NCBI GenBank assembly: GCA_023055425.1
Contig: JALGPY010000002.1
Span: 138,994,927 to 139,058,926 of the forward strand
Source of the DNA: Linanthus parryae
Lineage: Eukaryota; Streptophyta; Magnoliopsida; Ericales; Polemoniaceae
DNA length: 64,000 bases
Direction of reading: 5' to 3'
Below are positions 35,090 to 47,308 of the stretch, one piece after another (position 1 is the stretch's first letter; every line of letters begins with the position of its first letter). The translations under genes and the position numbers were made by a program. Below the pieces are notes generated by a model. That model saw only the letters and a list, made by a program, of their open reading frames with translations, was not told the DNA's origin and made no database searches.

Positions 35090-36385
35090 ACTGGTCCCCA
35101 GTCTCTGCCCTTTCAATTTGTGTTTCCTGACTTTCCTCTGCCACTGTGTAGATTCTTGTGCCCCTCCATAAGCCAACTGCCTCCATTTCTTGTTTGTGAA
35201 CACCTCCACCGCTGACTTGTTGGGTGGTGGACTAAAGTACGTAGTTGAGCCTTTCCGCTTAGTTGCTTCTACCTCACTTTTTTTGGACTTTGTCCAGCAA
35301 TTTTCCCCACTGGAACTAGGAGGGGTACTTGGATTTGCCTTCTGAAGTGCTGTATTTAGCGTAGATATCCTCTCTTTAATAGAATTCCTTATCGGGCCTG
35401 TGATTGCATCTGCTATGTCCCCTGCAAAAGCCTATATATGTGCCGTCTGTGACTTCATAGTCTCAATACCCACTGTGTCTGTGGATAGGTTGATATTTGT
35501 GTTAACATCAACACTTGCTTCAACTCCTTTTCTAGGACTTTTATCTACCTCCATATCGGTCCTGTTATTATTGCTTTTTTTTTTATCCTGACTGTGATTA
35601 TTTTTTGGCTGGGAGCCTTCAACTTTTTCCCCTTGGGTGGGATTGGTGGGAACAGCTTTCTTAATTGCAGGATGGTGTAGCAGAAAACTGCCATATCCTG
35701 TTTCCAAAGATTGCTTTTCTGCTGTCGAGAATTCATCAAAGTGATCACTAGTATGAGTTATAAGGCCGCACCAAAAACATATAGAAGGGATTCTCTCATA
35801 CCTGAAGTCTAGCCAGACTGTTTCTTTCCTGATCATAGCATGAAATCCTCTTGGCAATGGCTCTGTTATCGGAAGCCGAACCCTAACCCTTAAAAAAATT
35901 TCGTCATCCCGCTCGCTGTAGATCCTTTTTCAACATCAACCACTTCTCCGATCCCTTCTCCGATTTTTCGTTCACCTTCTTCGCTTACTAACTGGATTGG
36001 CAAACCTAAGATTTGGATCCACATATCGTATGAACTGATTGCAAATCCCTTCACTGGATCTCCAAGTTTCCAAGCTTTGAAGGAGGACCTTCTTGTTAAA
36101 GATCCATGGCCCACCAGGCGTAACCCGATCTAGGGTTGCTTGATTCGGGAAGCAGAACAGAAAAGTATTAAAATCGACCTCTAATATAGTTACTTTATCA
36201 CCATTAGTCCAGATTCGTCGAAACATCATCCTCATGGCCCCTGCATTAACCCGATCTTCCAAAGCAAACATACCAATGAGACTAAAGGAGAACTTACTGT
36301 CAGCCTTATCGCATAAGTCATCGTCAAAGACCACGACCTTGTTCTCCTTCTCGGTGTATTCTGCCGGACTCTTGCCACCATGGTG
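35090..36385 (-). pseudogene. LINE ORF1 (DUF4283 and CCHC-like nucleic-acid binding protein)
   Basis: From 36334 the frame reads FSFSLIGMFALEDRVN and GGPWIFNKKVLLQ, typical of the plant LINE ORF1 N-terminal domain. After a frameshift it continues with WIQILGLPIQLVSEE near 36010, then a zinc-knuckle stretch CFWCGLITH near 35770. At least three frame breaks. The C-terminal tail runs to the ORF2 start near 35076. Confidence 0.8.
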
Positions 36386-36400
36386 CCGCCGCTAGGTCAA

Positions 36401-37375
36401 AATTGAATCGCCTTAGGTTACTCTGAAGTCTTCGGAGCACTGTAGACTAAAAACTAGGGATATCTTATTTTATATTTTAAACCTACTAGTATAGACATTA
36501 AAATAAAATAAAAATATTGTAGACTCTTTTAATGAAAAAAAAATGAACTCGTAATCTCAAAAAATAAACAACTTTGTTTGTGTCAATTAATTAAATTTTG
36601 ATTTTTAAATCACTATTTTCACAAAGATAGTTATATTATTATCATTGTGTAATTTGATCAATTTGTATGCCACATTTATTATCCTTACTATATTTTAATG
36701 AAACTTGTTACATACTTTCATAAAATATATTATAATATATTATTAAAAAAACATGTGGTTCGACGGTCGAACCACCGTTCCGACTGGTTGCACAACAACC
36801 CCAGGTCTCGGGGATTCAATGACCGGTCCCGTTATTAAATTTGTGGAGAGAATTAATGTCCCTGACTAGGCATATGGATTCGTCAACAATGCAAGCAACC
36901 AATTTTTTTGTACGGCGACCACAATTCCACATGATGGCCATTGTAAACTAGAAAAAAAACATGTGGTTTTGAAGTCATAAATGAAACAGTTTCAGTCAAA
37001 CTGAAATGAGTTGCCTTTTTCTAAAAACTGCAATGATTTCTTCCTCACCAGATCTAATTATTGACAACACCATAGCGAATACAAGAAGCTTAACTCATCG
37101 TGGTAAGATCAACCTATTGCAAGGAAATAAAAGCGTCGTTGAACCATCGGTCAGGGGAAGCCGAACCGTCTGCCAAGAACACTTGTGAACCCTGAAGATC
37201 TCTCTCTGTCTTTCTCTTTTCTCACGTGTAAAGAATGCTATCCTACTGCATTTAGCTTACATCTTATTTTTTTCTCAACTCTACCTCTATATTTATAGAA
37301 GAGGCTACATGATTCATAAACAAGAGAGCCCTAGAAAAAACCAATTATGAATAAAAATTAATTTAAAGTCCAAAT
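36401..37375. other. Intergenic AT-rich DNA
   Basis: Nothing firm. A GGTTCGACGGTCGAACCACC inverted stretch lies near 36757. Confidence 0.5.
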
Positions 37376-37550
37376 TGTTATGAACTTAATTGTAGAGAAG
37401 ATAGAACAATGTATGAAGGAATATCAAGAGTGTATTATTCTCCACCAAATCACCCTTTATATAGGGTGTCGGGGTCAATCAGTATCAACCAAATATGGTA
37501 ATACAATATGATATGAATATTCACAATATCAATTATATATTTTTATAACA
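37376..37550 (-). repeat. Left (3') LTR
   Basis: TG...CA ended, 175 bp, over 90% like the copy at 49605 by eye; contains TTTATATAGGGTG. Confidence 0.8.
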
Positions 37551-40500
37551 CTCCCTCTTGAATATTCACGTTAAAACCTTGTCGAGCAAAACCCATTGGG
37601 ACACAAACTCTGACGAAGGAAAAAGAGCACATATTATGAGAGAGAGATTGGTTTAATCTTGAACTCATCCATGGCTGCATGTCTCGTTAAAACCTTGCTT
37701 GGAAAAATCATGTGGAATAAAAACCTCAACTAAGGAAAAAGAGTACAGCGCATTGTAATTTTCTCCCCCTCTTTGCAACATCTTGATGTCATACTTCATA
37801 CCTGAAAAGTGAACTTATGGAAAATATATAACGTGTAACATAATATGATGCTACATGATCATTCAAAATAGTAATAAAAACTATCAGTATGATATGTATA
37901 TACTCATGACATTTATCATACTAAATAATATGCATATGCACCTAAACTACTCGCGAGTGTGTATCTTCGATTTTCTTTAGCAAAGAAGTGTATCACAATG
38001 GCAATAGCCTCAGTGGATTTCACTTATAGTGATTCGTACGATCATTTTTTTAACTAGTTACTTTTATATTCGTAGTCTTCTAGACTAAACGAAATATCAT
38101 AATCACTCTTATGAAATAGAGGATTTGTTGGTTATAATTATTATCATGAGAAACATATGGGCATTGCTTGCAATATTGCCTATTTCTCTTTCAATAGTCT
38201 CACGCATTCAACCATTAGGGTGCGGACATTTGAATATATTGTTCTATATGAACATGGATGCTAGAGGCATCTCAAGTACTTTAAAGTACTTCACATATAT
38301 GCTCGATGCTTTCTAACTGCAGAGCTCGTGTATATTTGTACACACGAGTGTTGACTTTGATTTTGGTCAATATGTAGTCAAACACGGTTCGACTTCTAGT
38401 GGTTTAAGGAAATCATATGATTTCAAGCGCTTTTCAAAGTAAATATCATTAGTGGTCACACTTAGACTCAAATGTAGGTGGCTCTTCTTCTACATGAGTT
38501 TTTGACTCTTCAAGGGCATAGGTTTCATCATTTATTGATGATTCTCTTGTTTTCTCAATTTCTATCAAATTTGGAACTAACAAGATGATGATCCTTATAG
38601 AGGATATTTGTAGTTGCATAAGCAATCTTTACATGCTTTATAAATCTCATAATTTATAAGAACGTTTAGATCAAGTTTGAATAAGACATTTAAATTAAAA
38701 TTCATGTCTTGTAATAGGGTATCTCCTCCCCCTCATGACATGAACTATATGATCAATGTCATAAATATATGCTATCGGAATCTTTAGATACTCGATCCAT
38801 AAAAATCTTGGCGAGTAGATATCTCCTTAGGAGATAGAATGTCATAATTCAAACTCGTAGTTCTCAAGAACTCTAAAATACTATCCACTTTGGGATCGGA
38901 GTTTCACTTATGAGAATACACTAATCCCATGCTACTCTTTTAAAGGGGTTCAAATGAGATAAATAGTGAGCATAGAGCATGTAGATATATAAAAGTTTAT
39001 CCGAATGGATAATATTGCACAATTCCTAAGAAGTGCATATATATAATCAGTCTAAAATAATCATTAAGATTATTGAAGTCTCATATCAATTATTCAAGCA
39101 ACCAAACACTTTTAGTGATGCCAACGGTGACGAACTCAATTTTGGAATTTATGAACGAGTTCATGTCAAAAACCATTGATCTCTTCTAGAGACAATATAT
39201 CTTCTAGGTGCTTGATATAAGATGTGCACATTTTTTTAAATGTGAGATTGACAACATTTAAACCACTTTAGGGGCTGAATAATAACTTTTGGATTTTCTA
39301 TGAGATTTGATATAAAATCATAACGCATAAATTAGGCGTCGGTTGAGCGTTGCAATGCATCAAGCCATTTTTATGAAAAAAATTTCTACGTGGGGTAGGA
39401 GATGTAATGCATCAAGCCATTGTATGAAGAAATTGTCCATGGAGAATGTCATTTATTTGTAATTACACAAAACTACTTGGCATGTCAATAAATTCAAGTA
39501 TGAAACTTAGATAGGTCCATTACTTTGAATCTCAATATTCGAGAGAATATTTGTGTTTCATGAAACACGAGGTGCTAAAAAAAGCTACCGTTGTGAGCCT
39601 TAAAAGGTCTCATGTACATCCTTGAATAGAGTTATTTTTTCAGTTGTCGGAATATCTAGTTCGACAAATTGTACGTTACCTCTTAAAGGGTACATTTTCA
39701 TAGACTCATTTTTTTTTTCATAATAGGAGTCAATAAGCACACTAGGGGCTTATGCATTTTTTTGCTATTATTTCTTCTTCTTTTTTTATTTCTCGTGCGA
39801 GCCATAAAAGAAATAGGGACTTCATAACAATCAAGAAAAAAAAATCAAGATGTGGAGACAAAGTAAATAGAAGAAGCTAACTTTGATTCTAATGAACCAC
39901 ATATTCTGTAGAATTTCCCTAGAATTAATAAACAAGAGAAATAAATATTTCCTTTAAACATATGCAACTTCACAGTATTATATATCTTAAAATTATATGT
40001 AATAGATCCATGAAAAAAATATAAACATATTAAATTCAAGGATCTTTTTCGAATAACTTCTTTAAGATTTTCTTAATTTGAGAAATTAATAATCTTTAAT
40101 CTAAATTGTATTGCCGAAAAAAATGCGTGCAAGTTCAATGTGAAGCTTGTAATTACCAAAGAGTTGGGAGCATCTTGAATCACTCAACCAAAAAAATTAC
40201 ATAGATATTGGGAGGATCTTGAATCACTTCAACAAGAAAATTTTCATAGATATTAGTAAAAGCGTATCGCCGTTTGACAAGTACGTGATCATGACCACTT
40301 AAGGGGTGACATATTTGCAACTTTTTATTCTCTCCCTGTTTTTATGTAGTCTTTTAATAAAACGGGTATTATAGGGGATTTATATGAGACTCTCATGGTA
40401 CCAAGATCATATAACAATCGCAACGAGGTCTATGACTGTGCGGATCGTTTCAACCATATAATTTATAGGATTCGTTTCATGGGATGCATTGCTATTCACG

Positions 40501-41635
40501 CAAGGGAATAGACTAAAAACACCCTCTCCTAAGATCCTCTACCATTCACGCTTTGGAATGGGATGGACAAATATTTTTAAATGTATTTTCTTTTATTCTT
40601 CCATAACTTCGGGTTATGGGAAAATGTATGTCACATCAACCAGCTATGATAATTACTCTGACGTTCATATTCGTCAGTAATAACCTACCGAGGATTTTTT
40701 TTCTCTTCTTCTTCCAAGTAGTAGACATATAAGGAGAGGAGCAATGATACATTAAAACCGAATATTGTAGTTCGATTATGCAATTTCTCATTTCAGGGAG
40801 AAATCTATCAAAAAATTCTCTAACACTCGACTATAGATGGTCGGTCATCAAGTACTTCATAACCACAAGTCTGAAGACATGATTCAACTAAGCACATCAA
40901 TAGCTTAGGACCAGTTTATTGTTACGGGATTGAACATCTTATCTCCATGATAGACCAAGTGACTGGAGTGTTAAATAGAGTATAACACTCAATAACAACA
41001 ATAATCTCTTACATTTTTATTCGATATTTGGAGGGTCAAGAGTTCAGTCAAACTCTAGAGATTTTTTTCTTCCTTTTCCATCCTTTAAGCGAGATTTATA
41101 AATAAAAAAACTCACTAGAGCTTAGAGGAACTCTCACGAGTTGAAACTCTAGTGACATATTATTTATTTTATTTTCACAAAAAAATGAATACACAACATC
41201 GATAAATTTGATAGAGCTGAACTCAGTGGTATTTTCACGAGCTTGAAACTCTAGTGATTTCTTCTTCTTCTTTTTATAAATAAGTAATATAAAAAGGTAA
41301 AAAAGCCGCACATTAAGTAAGAAACAAGTTCGTGTATATCATCTAATCTAACGTGTTATTAATGATGGAACTCTCAAGCTCTACATCACAATGCAACCAA
41401 CATGTTTTTGAAGCCGTGATGGAACTCTTAAGCTCTATATCATATTGCACCCCCACGAAGTCTTAGTTCAAACTCTGAGAACATATTATTTTTTATTTAG
41501 AGGAACATAAGAATAAAAATGTGCATCTATAAGCAATCAAATGCAGCAGTACTTCACGTGGATTAGTTTCACTTAGGCACAACACTCAGGCTGCACGAGG
41601 AGTAAGAAATCAAATGCACATACAAAACTAAAGAA
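37551..41635 (-). other. Internal region of the decayed LTR retroelement
   Basis: AT-rich, many stops in all frames. Near 37575-37770 the motif GTTAAAACCTTG with GGAAAAAGAG repeats occurs twice, a wording known from plant copia 3' regions. I see no intact coding block. Confidence 0.5.
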
Positions 41636-42274
41636 TTATTTTAAATCTTGCAACAGTGCTCTAGAACCCATGGTTCGAGCTTGTACATTATTTTTATTAT
41701 TGGGGGCTCAATCCATAAATAAGTATACAGTAAAAAAAATATTTGCTTCTTTATGCTAACATTGCTAGCCTGACTCGCTGTTACTGCGCAAGCGTTCCCT
41801 TCGCCTACAGGGCGCCTGGGTTTATGGTATGGTGATACCATTTTTTTTCTTGGGCGAACCAATTAGTGCATAAATAATTTTCTCCCTTTTAGAGTTACTA
41901 CTCAAATGGTTCAGCGCCTTGATATCTAGCCATGGTATCTGGCTGCACTAGTTTTTTGTTTTTTCGGGTTCTTTCCGATCCCAAGTAGCAGCAAAAGTTC
42001 TTTGAAAAAAAATAGAAACGCACAACTTTAGTTATTCAAACGCTGCTAGTGCATGCCTAGGTTCGAGACCCAGTAACAAATTCTTTCCTTATTTCTTTAT
42101 TTTATTTTATTTTTGGATTCAAAAGCAACCAAATCATAGCAGTTTCAATATCTTGTATAACTGGTAATGTACTACTGGACAATTAAAAACTTGTGGTCCA
42201 GATGGTTAGTAGACTGGCACCTTGGGCAAGCTACGCTAGAATGCTTTCGATTGCTTGGGTTCAAGACCTCCTGG

Positions 42275-42328
<54 letters not shown>

Positions 42329-42329
42329 G
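41636..42329. repeat. tRNA-like (SINE-like) remnants with T-rich tails
   Basis: B-box-like GGTTCGAGACC at 42060-42070 and GGTTCAAGACC at 42258-42268, each followed by a T-rich stretch; the second ends in about 46 T (42279-42325). An A-box-like TGGTCCAGATGG precedes the second. Similar pieces lie right of the Harbinger element (49040-49120 and 49300-49390). They could be short SINE relics; identity is uncertain. Confidence 0.3.
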
Positions 42330-42433
42330 ATTGGCCTTGTTTGGCAAGGCTTAATTATCGGATTAATTAATTATTTTGTGATAATTAATCCCACGTGTTT
42401 GGCAAATCGGATTAATTTTTGATGATTTTAAAA

Positions 42434-42593
42434 AACCGGGCCCGGTTGAGTTACTACCCGGAACCGGGTGATATTTAAAATGTATTATTACACACACGTG
42501 TGCCTCTATACTACCCAACCGGTACCGGTTATTACAAACCCGGGACCGGTTTGTTAATAACCGGTACCGGTTGCTAAATACCCGGTACCGGTT
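42434..42593. repeat. Left subterminal array of AACCGGTACCGGTT motifs
   Basis: Six 14-bp near-palindromes at 42434, 42456, 42517, 42538, 42559 and 42580. The last four are spaced exactly 21 bp. Consensus AACCGGTACCGGTT with some CCC/GGG variants. The right end has a matching array. Confidence 0.9.
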
Positions 42594-42618
42594 GGTCTCG
42601 GTTCACCTCCACCCCCCG

Positions 42619-42627
42619 CCTTTAAAT
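42619..42627 (+). promoter_or_regulatory. Candidate TATA box for the first Myb/SANT gene
   Basis: TTTAAATAC, about 175 bases before the ATG. A possible 5'-UTR intron (donor near 42711, acceptor TTTGATTTAG at 42790) would shorten the leader. Confidence 0.35.
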
Positions 42628-42797
42628 ACTGATTCAGTCTTTGGTCATTTTCACCTTGCATCAAATTCGTCCAAGTGCTTGCAACCCATTCAGCACTCTC
42701 CTACCAATTAGGTAACATGCAAAGTTTTGTAATCATCTTTTGTTAAATATTTAACTGACGTAATTAATGTTAATTGCTTTGTTTGATTTAGTGAAAA

Positions 42798-43286
42798 ATG
42801 CACGGTGGTCGTGGCTCAACTCTTGGACGTCGCAATGCTCGGATGAGCGTAATTCAACACCCTCGTTGTTGGAACTCGGCTGAATGGGACACTTTCATCA
42901 AGTTGTTGCTTGAGCAAAAGGAGCAGGGAAACATGTGGGGGTCGTATTTTAGTAGGGAAGCCTTCGATGAAATTGCTACTGAAGTGGCAGGACGAACTGG
43001 CCGTACGCACACACCGACGCAGTTGCGATTCCAAGCCGACAATCTCCGCGTCGTCTTCTTGCGTTGGCTTAGGGAGCATCGTGCTCGGGTGAATGGCCCT
43101 CCACCGGTTGAACCTTCTGTTAACCTGATCCGTCACCCTCGTTACGTGATGGTTAATTTGGACGATTTGTGCTATCTCTTCGGTGTTCCGTACCATGGGA
43201 GGAATGAGCCAGCTTTCAACCCTGACTTGGGTGCGGATGAGCTGGACGTTGCCGTTGACCACCCGTCGGATTCCGATTCCGCCTGA
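42798..43286 (+). CDS. Myb/SANT-like DNA-binding protein, short (162 aa)
   Basis: A single-exon frame from ATG 42798 to TGA 43286. Residues 20-95 resemble the Myb/SANT-like (Myb_DNA-bind_3) domain of plant Harbinger ORF1 and L10-interacting MYB proteins: WNSAEWDTFIKLLLEQKEQG near the start, then GRTGRTHTPTQLRFQADNLR. The C terminus is acidic (ADELDVAVDHPSDSDSA). It is shorter than the usual Harbinger Myb protein (about 300 aa) and distinct from the second one at 44252. Probable role: binding to the element's ends to recruit transposase. It could also be a captured host gene. Confidence 0.7.
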   Translation: MHGGRGSTLGRRNARMSVIQHPRCWNSAEWDTFIKLLLEQKEQGNMWGSYFSREAFDEIATEVAGRTGRTHTPTQLRFQADNLRVVFLRWLREHRARVNGPPPVEPSVNLIRHPRYVMVNLDDLCYLFGVPYHGRNEPAFNPDLGADELDVAVDHPSDSDSA

Positions 43287-43714
43287 AATTGTAATCGGAG
43301 AAAATGTTGTATGCCATCGGTAGTTGTAATATGTGGTGCTTTCTATGTTGTGAAATAAATTATATTTCTGTTTTGTGTAAATGTTGTGTGGTTATTTTTC
43401 TTTAAGTCTAGTAACACCCTTTTGATTACAATATTTCAATTAATTAGACAAGAAATCAGTAACTGAATCCTAAACGCCCCGTTTAAATAGCATCTATTTG
43501 CTAATTCTTTACCATCTCTTAACAATTAGCCTTCACAGATGAATATGAACCGAAAAGAAAGAAGAAAAACAAACACCCACGAGAGTTGAACGTTAAACGA
43601 AAAGGAACCACAAAAAATAAGCAGGAAAAGGAGTCTTTTTTTTTTTTTTTTTTGAAGAAAGCAGGAAGAGTAGTTGAAGAAGGGGTTTGAAAGATTAAAT
43701 TAATGAGTAAAATC

Positions 43715-43790
43715 AACCGGTCCCGGTTTCTGGTGAACCCATCCCGGGTTGTACCAACCAGTCCCTGTTCATCAGGAACCGGTCCCGGCC
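43715..43790. repeat. Internal array of degenerate AACCGGTCCCGGTT motifs
   Basis: Four related 14-mers at about 43715, 43737, 43756 and 43777 (spacing 22, 19, 21). More degenerate than the terminal arrays. It lies between the two Myb genes. Confidence 0.65.
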
Positions 43791-43838
43791 GTGTAACCCC
43801 CTGCCATGCACCATCAGCTACCTTTTTGACTAAAAAAT

Positions 43839-43914
43839 CGAATATATTCGACGAATATCGACTGTTTTCCACTTTGCAGGCGCCTCAGGCGAATATATTC
43901 GTCGAATATATTCG
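43839..43914. repeat. Three CGAATATATTCG palindromes
   Basis: Perfect 12-bp palindromes at 43839-43850, 43890-43901 and 43903-43914, plus a half copy (CGAATATCG) after the first. Upstream of the second Myb gene. Confidence 0.8.
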
Positions 43915-44059
43915 AAGCAGGAGCAGGGATAGCCTTTGCAGACCAATTATTTCAATAGGGTGATGAATTGTCATTCAATTTTCTGCTTGAATGGTCATTC
44001 ACCTCAGATTTTTTGCTTCTTTATGCAGATATGTGATCTATTTTCTTCTTCCGTTTGTG

Positions 44060-44067
44060 TATAAAAG
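44060..44067 (+). promoter_or_regulatory. TATA box of the second Myb/SANT gene
   Basis: TATAAAAG, followed by a likely short 5'-UTR exon ending at 44167 (CTAAG before GTATAAG). Confidence 0.6.
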
Positions 44068-44251
44068 AGCTGTAAATGAACTGCATACTTGCACCATTTG
44101 CACCATTTCCCACAGCTTAGAACCACTCATACTTGCTGCATTTTTTTGGACGCATCATCATCCTAAGGTATAAGTCACTGCAATATTTGTGTTCTTGTGT
44201 GACACCATTTTTGGTGGTTTGAACTGATTTACTTTCCATTTGGACAGGAAC

Positions 44252-45329
44252 ATGTCTACTTCTCAGCGAGGAAACCGAGGTCGAGGCAATGGTAAATCTC
44301 CCGTCTCCAATACTTCCCAGTTTCCGGAGGGCGCTGTGTTTGTTGATAGAGTGCACTGGACACCTGAGCTTGTTGAATGTTTCTTGCAGTTAATAATTGT
44401 TGAAAAAACTAAGGGCAATTTTTGTGGAAAAGAACTAGCTAAGACAGCGTACACAAACATCATATTGGGCTTGTCTGAAAAAATGAACATAGTTTTAACA
44501 AAACAGCAAATAAAAAACAAATTTGTCTTGATGAAGAGAGAGTTCAAGTTATGGGTCCGGATAACCACGAAAGAGACTGGTCTGGGGTGGGACGAGGACA
44601 AAGATACGTTCACCATGTCGGAACAAGGGTGGTCAAACCTGGCTGTGGTAAATTTCAATATTGAATATAATATATTACATTTCGATATGATATGCATTTT
44701 GCGAATTCTAATGTGTCGTGTTTTACGAACAGAAAGATCCAGACGCGGTGAAGTGGAGGACGAAGGGGTTATTGCACAGAGCCCTGCAGTACGAGGCGTT
44801 TGCAAATATCACCGAGACAGGAGAGTATTCTTGGACTCCATCTGCTGAGGCTTCACCACACGAGCGGTTTGAAGCGAATAGGTATGGTACCCCACCGCGG
44901 GAGGAGCGCGTTTCTGCTGACTTGGAGGACACCTCTAGTTCCCCAATTCAGGCTCCTAGTGAATGGGACGGTGTGCGGGGTAGCGGGTCTCAAGATAGTA
45001 GGAAACGCAGGCAAAGGCAGGTGGGTAGCTCCAGTCGACATGAGGTAATGACCAACCTGACAGAGGCCTTTCAGGCACAGCAAATCACCCATCACCATGG
45101 CAATCTGACTGTCACCCACACACATGATCGTGTTGGGCGCACTGTGGACGATTGCCTCGCTGTGGTCGTTACATACCCGGGTATGGGATACGAGACCGAC
45201 ACCTTCACCGAGTGCGTTGACTTCTTTCAGGAACCACGTAACCGAGACAGTTTCATTGCGGTTGGGAACGACCAAGCACGCTACAATTGGCTTATGAAGC
45301 GTTTGGAGAGGGCTAGGAGAGAGTCGTAG
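44252..45329 (+). CDS. Harbinger Myb/SANT protein (ORF1 type, ~330 aa)
   Basis: Exons 44252-44647 and 44733-45329, in frame across an 85-bp GT-AG intron. The ATG at 44252 follows a TTTGGACAG acceptor by four bases, so a 5'-UTR intron (44168-44247) is likely. The N-terminal Myb/SANT-like domain runs from VHWTPELVECFLQLIIVEK through KQQIKNKFVLMKREFKLW to WSNLAV/KDPDAVKWR, the usual trihelix-like pattern of this family. The middle is low complexity with a basic patch (SRKRRQRQ), perhaps a nuclear signal. The C-terminal half holds a second conserved-looking block (HDRVGRTVDDCLAVVVTYPG to the end). In other Harbinger elements such a protein binds DNA and imports the transposase into the nucleus. 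Confidence 0.82.
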
Positions 45330-45398
45330 ACTTATTTTAGTTAGTTAATTGTGATCGTGTGTGCTAGAAATTTGTTTGTGTTGTAGTTTGGTGTTGTG

Positions 45399-46780
45399 AT
45401 GTTGTTGTTGCACTCTATGTTATTTTTTTCTGTAATTCAGATTTCTTTCATAAATATTAATGTGTTTTTTACTTTTTTGTCACCCAATTACATTCCAGAT
45501 TCGGTAGACGAAGATTTGCCGTACGAGCTGCTAGACACGACCATCGCGCGTGCAGTTCAGTTGGCGCCGTCACCAAATGCGGGGCATGTCATGTTAGTTG
45601 CCATGGAGGATTTCTTAAGCGACATTAAAGAGCCTTGTAGGACATCAGCCTTAACGGGGCAAATGTGGGTGCACGAGGTCCTAAACGGCCATTGGAAGAG
45701 AAGCGTTGAGAGCTTTCGCATGAGGACTCATGTATTCCGGGAGTTTTGTGACTTGCTAACGTCTCGGTATGGATTGCGTCAGTATCGTCGTGTGACGGTA
45801 GAAGAATCAGTGGCCATGTTTTTGTACATGCTCGGTCATAGGGTGAGTAACCGGGACTTACAAGAAATATTTCAGCATTCGGCCGAGACCATCCATCGAC
45901 ATTTCTATGCTGTCCTAGACGCTGCAAGTAAGATGGTTGCGGAGTGGACTGCGCCGACATTCGACGGTGAGACCCATGCACACGTACGCAACAACCAGAT
46001 GTATTGGCCGGCGTTCAAGGTAGTCTCCACCTACGAATATAAAGTAATCGTTTTAATGGTGAAATTTGATCCGTATATTTGTGTTCAGGATTGTATTGGA
46101 GCAATGGATGGCACACACGTGCAGGTTCGTGTGGCGGAAGAGGAAAATATTAACTACATAGGAAGGAAGGCTTATGCAACCCAAAACGTTCTCGCTATAT
46201 GTGATTTCGACATGTGCTTTACATACGTTTCGGCGGGTTGGGAAGGGTGTACGCACGACACGCGAATTTTATATAACGTTTTAAAAAATCCTAACATGGG
46301 TTTCCCACTACCACCAACAGGAAAATACTACTTGGTCGACGCCGGATATCCAAACATGCAGGGATTCCTAGCCCCGTACAAGGGTGGGCCTAGGTACCAC
46401 CTTTCTCATTTTCGCCAAGGAGATGCTCCGCGTAACGCGGAGGAGCAGTTTAACCGGTGTCATGCGTCTTTGCGAAGTGTCATTGAGCGCACGTTTGGGG
46501 TATGGAAAACTCGTTGGCAGATACTAGAATCAATTCCCTCATTTAGTTATGCACCTTTCTCATTTTCCCTCGTTTGGGTGTGACCATGGCATTGCACAAC
46601 TTTGTGAGGCGACACGATCGAAGGGATGCGTGGTTCGAATTTGCTGATAGGTATGCGGCTAGACATCGTCACAGTCATGAAACCCATGTCAACGTTAATG
46701 TGGCATCAACGTCCAACTTCCGAGTGTACGACCCTTCCATGATGACCGATGATGCCACAATGCTAGCACTGCGTGACTAG
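45399..46780 (+). pseudogene. PIF/Harbinger transposase (DDE_Tnp_4), one frame break near the end
   Basis: Coding from at least 45603 (MEDFLSDIKEP), with open frame back to 45399; an alternative first exon may join at the CATTCCAG acceptor at 45498. Exon 1 ends at 46019; a 69-bp intron (46020-46088) is followed by the catalytic core. A helix-turn-helix-like part is seen near 45790-45910 (RVSNRDLQEIFQHSAETIHR). Catalytic residues: Asp in CIGAMDGTHV, Asp in YYLVDAGYPN, Glu in SVIERTFGVWK. After about 46545 the frame shifts by one and resumes with TMALHNFVRRHD near 46582 to TAG 46780. Apart from this break the domain is complete. A sequence error or a very recent mutation is possible. Confidence 0.85.
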
Positions 46781-46839
46781 ATAACATCTGTTTTTGTCAG
46801 TACTAACGAATAAATGTTGTTAATCTCATGTATTTTGAT

Positions 46840-47120
46840 TGTCTCAGTGTTCTTTTTTTTTTTCCTTTTTCTAGCTACAATTGTAGTTTAAGTCAATTAA
46901 TTATTTAACTGTAATAGCTAAGTATTGTTTTTTTTTTATCTCATTTCTTGATTGTGTTTTCTAGCGACACTTGTAGTTTAAGTCAATGGATTATGTAAAT
47001 GTTATAGCTACGTATTACTATCTTTTTTTTATCGCTTTTCTTGATTTTTTTAGCTACACTTGTAGTTTTAGTCAATTAATTATTTAAATATTATAGATAG
47101 GTATCATTATTTTCACCTAG
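46840..47120. repeat. Three tandem ~90-bp units
   Basis: CTTGTAGTTTAAGTCAAT-type blocks near 46881, 46971 and 47060, each followed by a TATAGCTA/TATAGATA block and a T-rich stretch. Between the transposase and the convergent minus-strand gene; may form a shared 3' region. Confidence 0.7.
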
Positions 47121-47308
47121 TTATTGCGACCAACAAAATTTTTAACGATAGTAGTTTTGAATACATAAACAAGAACGTTTTTATTACAACTACCGAACCG
47201 AACACGACTTACTACAACGCGATTAAAAACATGAAATACAACCAAACCAAAGATAACGACTACGACCCGATTTTAAGGAAACGACTACGACAATGTTACG
47301 AAACGCGA

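Larger units (their letters stand above)
30961..36400 (-). mobile_element. L1-type LINE, decayed
   Basis: On the minus strand: ORF1 with a DUF4283-like domain and zinc knuckle, then ORF2 with endonuclease, reverse transcriptase, zf-RVT and RNase H. All are broken by stops and frameshifts. I could not find a target duplication or a convincing poly(A) tail, only AAAAA before a GA run near 30936. It is related in order and wording to the LINE at 54328-59978. Confidence 0.88.

Noticed and set aside
42434..42593. CRISPR-like array
   Set aside because: Regular spacing, but the repeats are 14-bp palindromes with 7-bp gaps in a plant transposon; no Cas genes and far too short for spacers.
42816..43262. 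148-aa minus-strand frame
   Set aside because: Antisense shadow of the first Myb/SANT gene; the plus frame has the domain match.
44263..44805. 180-aa minus-strand frame
   Set aside because: Antisense shadow of the Harbinger Myb/SANT gene, crossing its intron.
46500..46582. A small intron to repair the transposase frame
   Set aside because: No GT donor and AG acceptor pair in this stretch gives a sensible joined frame.
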